NCBI GenBank assembly: GCA_964494385.1
Contig: CAZBSE010000040.1
Location: 1-6,631 of the forward strand
From: CAZBSE01 sp964494385
Lineage (GTDB): Bacteria > Actinomycetota > Humimicrobiia > Humimicrobiales > Humimicrobiaceae
Direction: 5' to 3'
Length of the DNA stretch: 6,631 bases
The stretch's first letter is position 1. The number at the start of each line of letters is the position of its first letter. Shown one piece after another: positions 5,669-6,631 of the stretch. Made by a program: the position numbers and the translations under genes. The notes beneath the pieces were generated by a model, which saw only the letters and a list, made by a program, of their open reading frames with translations, made no database searches and was not told the origin of the DNA.

Positions 5669-6631
5669 ATGACTGGCTGGTTTAATAAAAATAATTATTT
5701 AAAAAAAGAAATATCCGTAGATAACTATAATTATGAAATTTATTTAAAGGAGAAAATTACTGCTCCGGCAAGTGTTCCAAGACTTGTCATCGTAAGCTAC
5801 CAGCCCAATAAAGATACATCCGAGCTCCTGGAGCTGTGTATAAAAAGCATAAAGAAATTTACCGACACCGGCTATGAATTGTGGATCATTGACAATAACT
5901 CACCGCAGGAGAATATCAAATGGCTGGATCCGGTTGAGAATATAAATATTGCTTATGTCAGGACCGATCCTAAAGAAGGCGGAGGATCATATGCAAATGC
6001 GTTTGCCCTGGAAGCTGCGGCAAAATTAATTGATCCCGGGACCAAATACTTTATGAGTCTTCATGAGGATACCGTTGTCTGCAGATATGGATGGTTAAAA
6101 TATGTGCTGTCTAAATTTGACCGTAAGATAAAAGCCGCAGGATTCAGGTTAACCAGAGCAAGGATACCGGATGGTGTCCTTCATGTTTGCGGCTATATGG
6201 TTGATTTCCAGTTTTTAAAGAAAAATAACCTGAGCTTCTTACCGCAGCTTCCGGATCTGGATGTGGGCGATAAGGTGATCTGTGAAATAAAAAAAAGCGG
6301 CTTTAAGATATTCAGCACCCCGAATACTTTTGATGATGCCGGCCTGGCAGAATTGATACCAGAAACTCTTGCGGCCCGGGATTTAAATGTCACAAGGTCG
6401 TTTAATGATAAAAATGAGATTATTTATATGCATCTTGGAAGGGGGGTCCCGAAAGCTAAAGGAACATACAGGGACCAGAAGAAATGCTCTCTGGAGGAGT
6501 GGTCGGAATATATAAGGGGCAAATTGTTTTCCGAACCGGTTTTGCAGAAAATAAAAGAGGAGAAGTTAAAAGCAGCCGATTTTTCAAAAACATCAATAAT
6601 AGAATTTTATACTTCAAGCTTTTTTGAAGAG
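5669..6631 (+). CDS. Family GT2-type (GT-A fold) glycosyltransferase, 3' end beyond the window
   Basis: Predicted glycosyltransferase, partial: 321 residues are read without a stop up to the last base. A 38-residue N-terminal extension precedes the GT-A core. The core begins at LVIVSYQPN (39-47) and continues with LWIIDNNSP (71-79), the nucleotide-binding strand with D75. KEGGGSYANAFALEAA (102-117) resembles the GxxxAxNxG region of GT2 enzymes. FMSLHEDTVV (128-137) takes the place of the DXD metal site; E133 and D134 are the acidic residues. VCGYMVDFQFLKK (173-185) and DVGDKVICEIKKSGFKIF (198-215) look like the later acceptor-side helix region. MHLGRGV (254-260) also resembles a GT2 C-terminal motif. 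The ATG is 24 bases after the previous stop; an in-frame TAA at 5663-5665 excludes an upstream start, and no SD is seen. Substrate unknown; a C-terminal extension cannot be judged. Confidence 0.87.
   Translation, partial: MTGWFNKNNYLKKEISVDNYNYEIYLKEKITAPASVPRLVIVSYQPNKDTSELLELCIKSIKKFTDTGYELWIIDNNSPQENIKWLDPVENINIAYVRTDPKEGGGSYANAFALEAAAKLIDPGTKYFMSLHEDTVVCRYGWLKYVLSKFDRKIKAAGFRLTRARIPDGVLHVCGYMVDFQFLKKNNLSFLPQLPDLDVGDKVICEIKKSGFKIFSTPNTFDDAGLAELIPETLAARDLNVTRSFNDKNEIIYMHLGRGVPKAKGTYRDQKKCSLEEWSEYIRGKLFSEPVLQKIKEEKLKAADFSKTSIIEFYTSSFFEE

Noticed and set aside
6193..6393. Minus-strand open frame inside the GT2 gene
   Set aside because: The plus strand encodes GT2 motifs across the whole interval, and the minus product resembles nothing known.
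1..6631. CRISPR arrays, tRNA or rRNA genes, insertion sequences, toxin-antitoxin or phage-defence genes
   Set aside because: No regularly spaced repeats, cloverleaf-like sequence, transposase motif or defence domain was found; all sizeable intervals are taken by sugar-pathway genes.

Overview
The window is part of a cell-surface polysaccharide (O-antigen, capsule or similar glycan) biosynthesis locus. It holds six protein genes and no RNA genes, mobile elements or CRISPR. The DNA is AT-rich, with many AGA/AGG and ATA codons. Most genes lack a visible Shine-Dalgarno (SD) sequence and the intergenic DNA is extremely AT-rich. This fits a low-GC prokaryote, probably a bacterium, but I cannot assign a phylum. 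An archaeal source is not excluded, because some upstream elements could be read as archaeal TATA boxes.

Layout. A DegT/DnrJ/EryC1/StrS sugar aminotransferase (3-1121, +) starts at the window edge. It converges, across 31 bases with no convincing terminator, on a two-gene minus-strand unit. That unit is read from right to left: a TviB/WbpO-type UDP-HexNAc 6-dehydrogenase (3476 to 2157), then, 2 bases later, a TviC/WbpP-type UDP-HexNAc 4-epimerase (2154 to 1153). The epimerase starts at TTG, with a strong SD inside the end of the dehydrogenase gene. A 141-base, roughly 13% GC divergent region (3477-3617) separates this unit from three plus-strand glycosyltransferases: GT4-type (3618-4646), GT4-type (4655-5644) and GT2-type (5669 to beyond the right edge). 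The gaps between these three are only 8 and 24 bases, so they probably form one operon.

How they work together. By family knowledge, the dehydrogenase and epimerase together should make UDP-GalNAcA from UDP-GlcNAc, in either order. The aminotransferase should make an amino-sugar nucleotide from a keto-sugar supplied by an enzyme not in this window. The three glycosyltransferases would add such sugars one by one to a growing glycan, probably on a lipid carrier at the inner face of the cytoplasmic membrane. No polymerase, flippase, ABC exporter or initiating transferase is in view.

I see no clearly new biological system. The points most worth a second look are the mirrored 13-base element in the divergent promoter region, the missing SD at nearly all starts, the altered EX7E motif in the second GT4 enzyme, and the strand-switched UDP-GalNAcA cassette.
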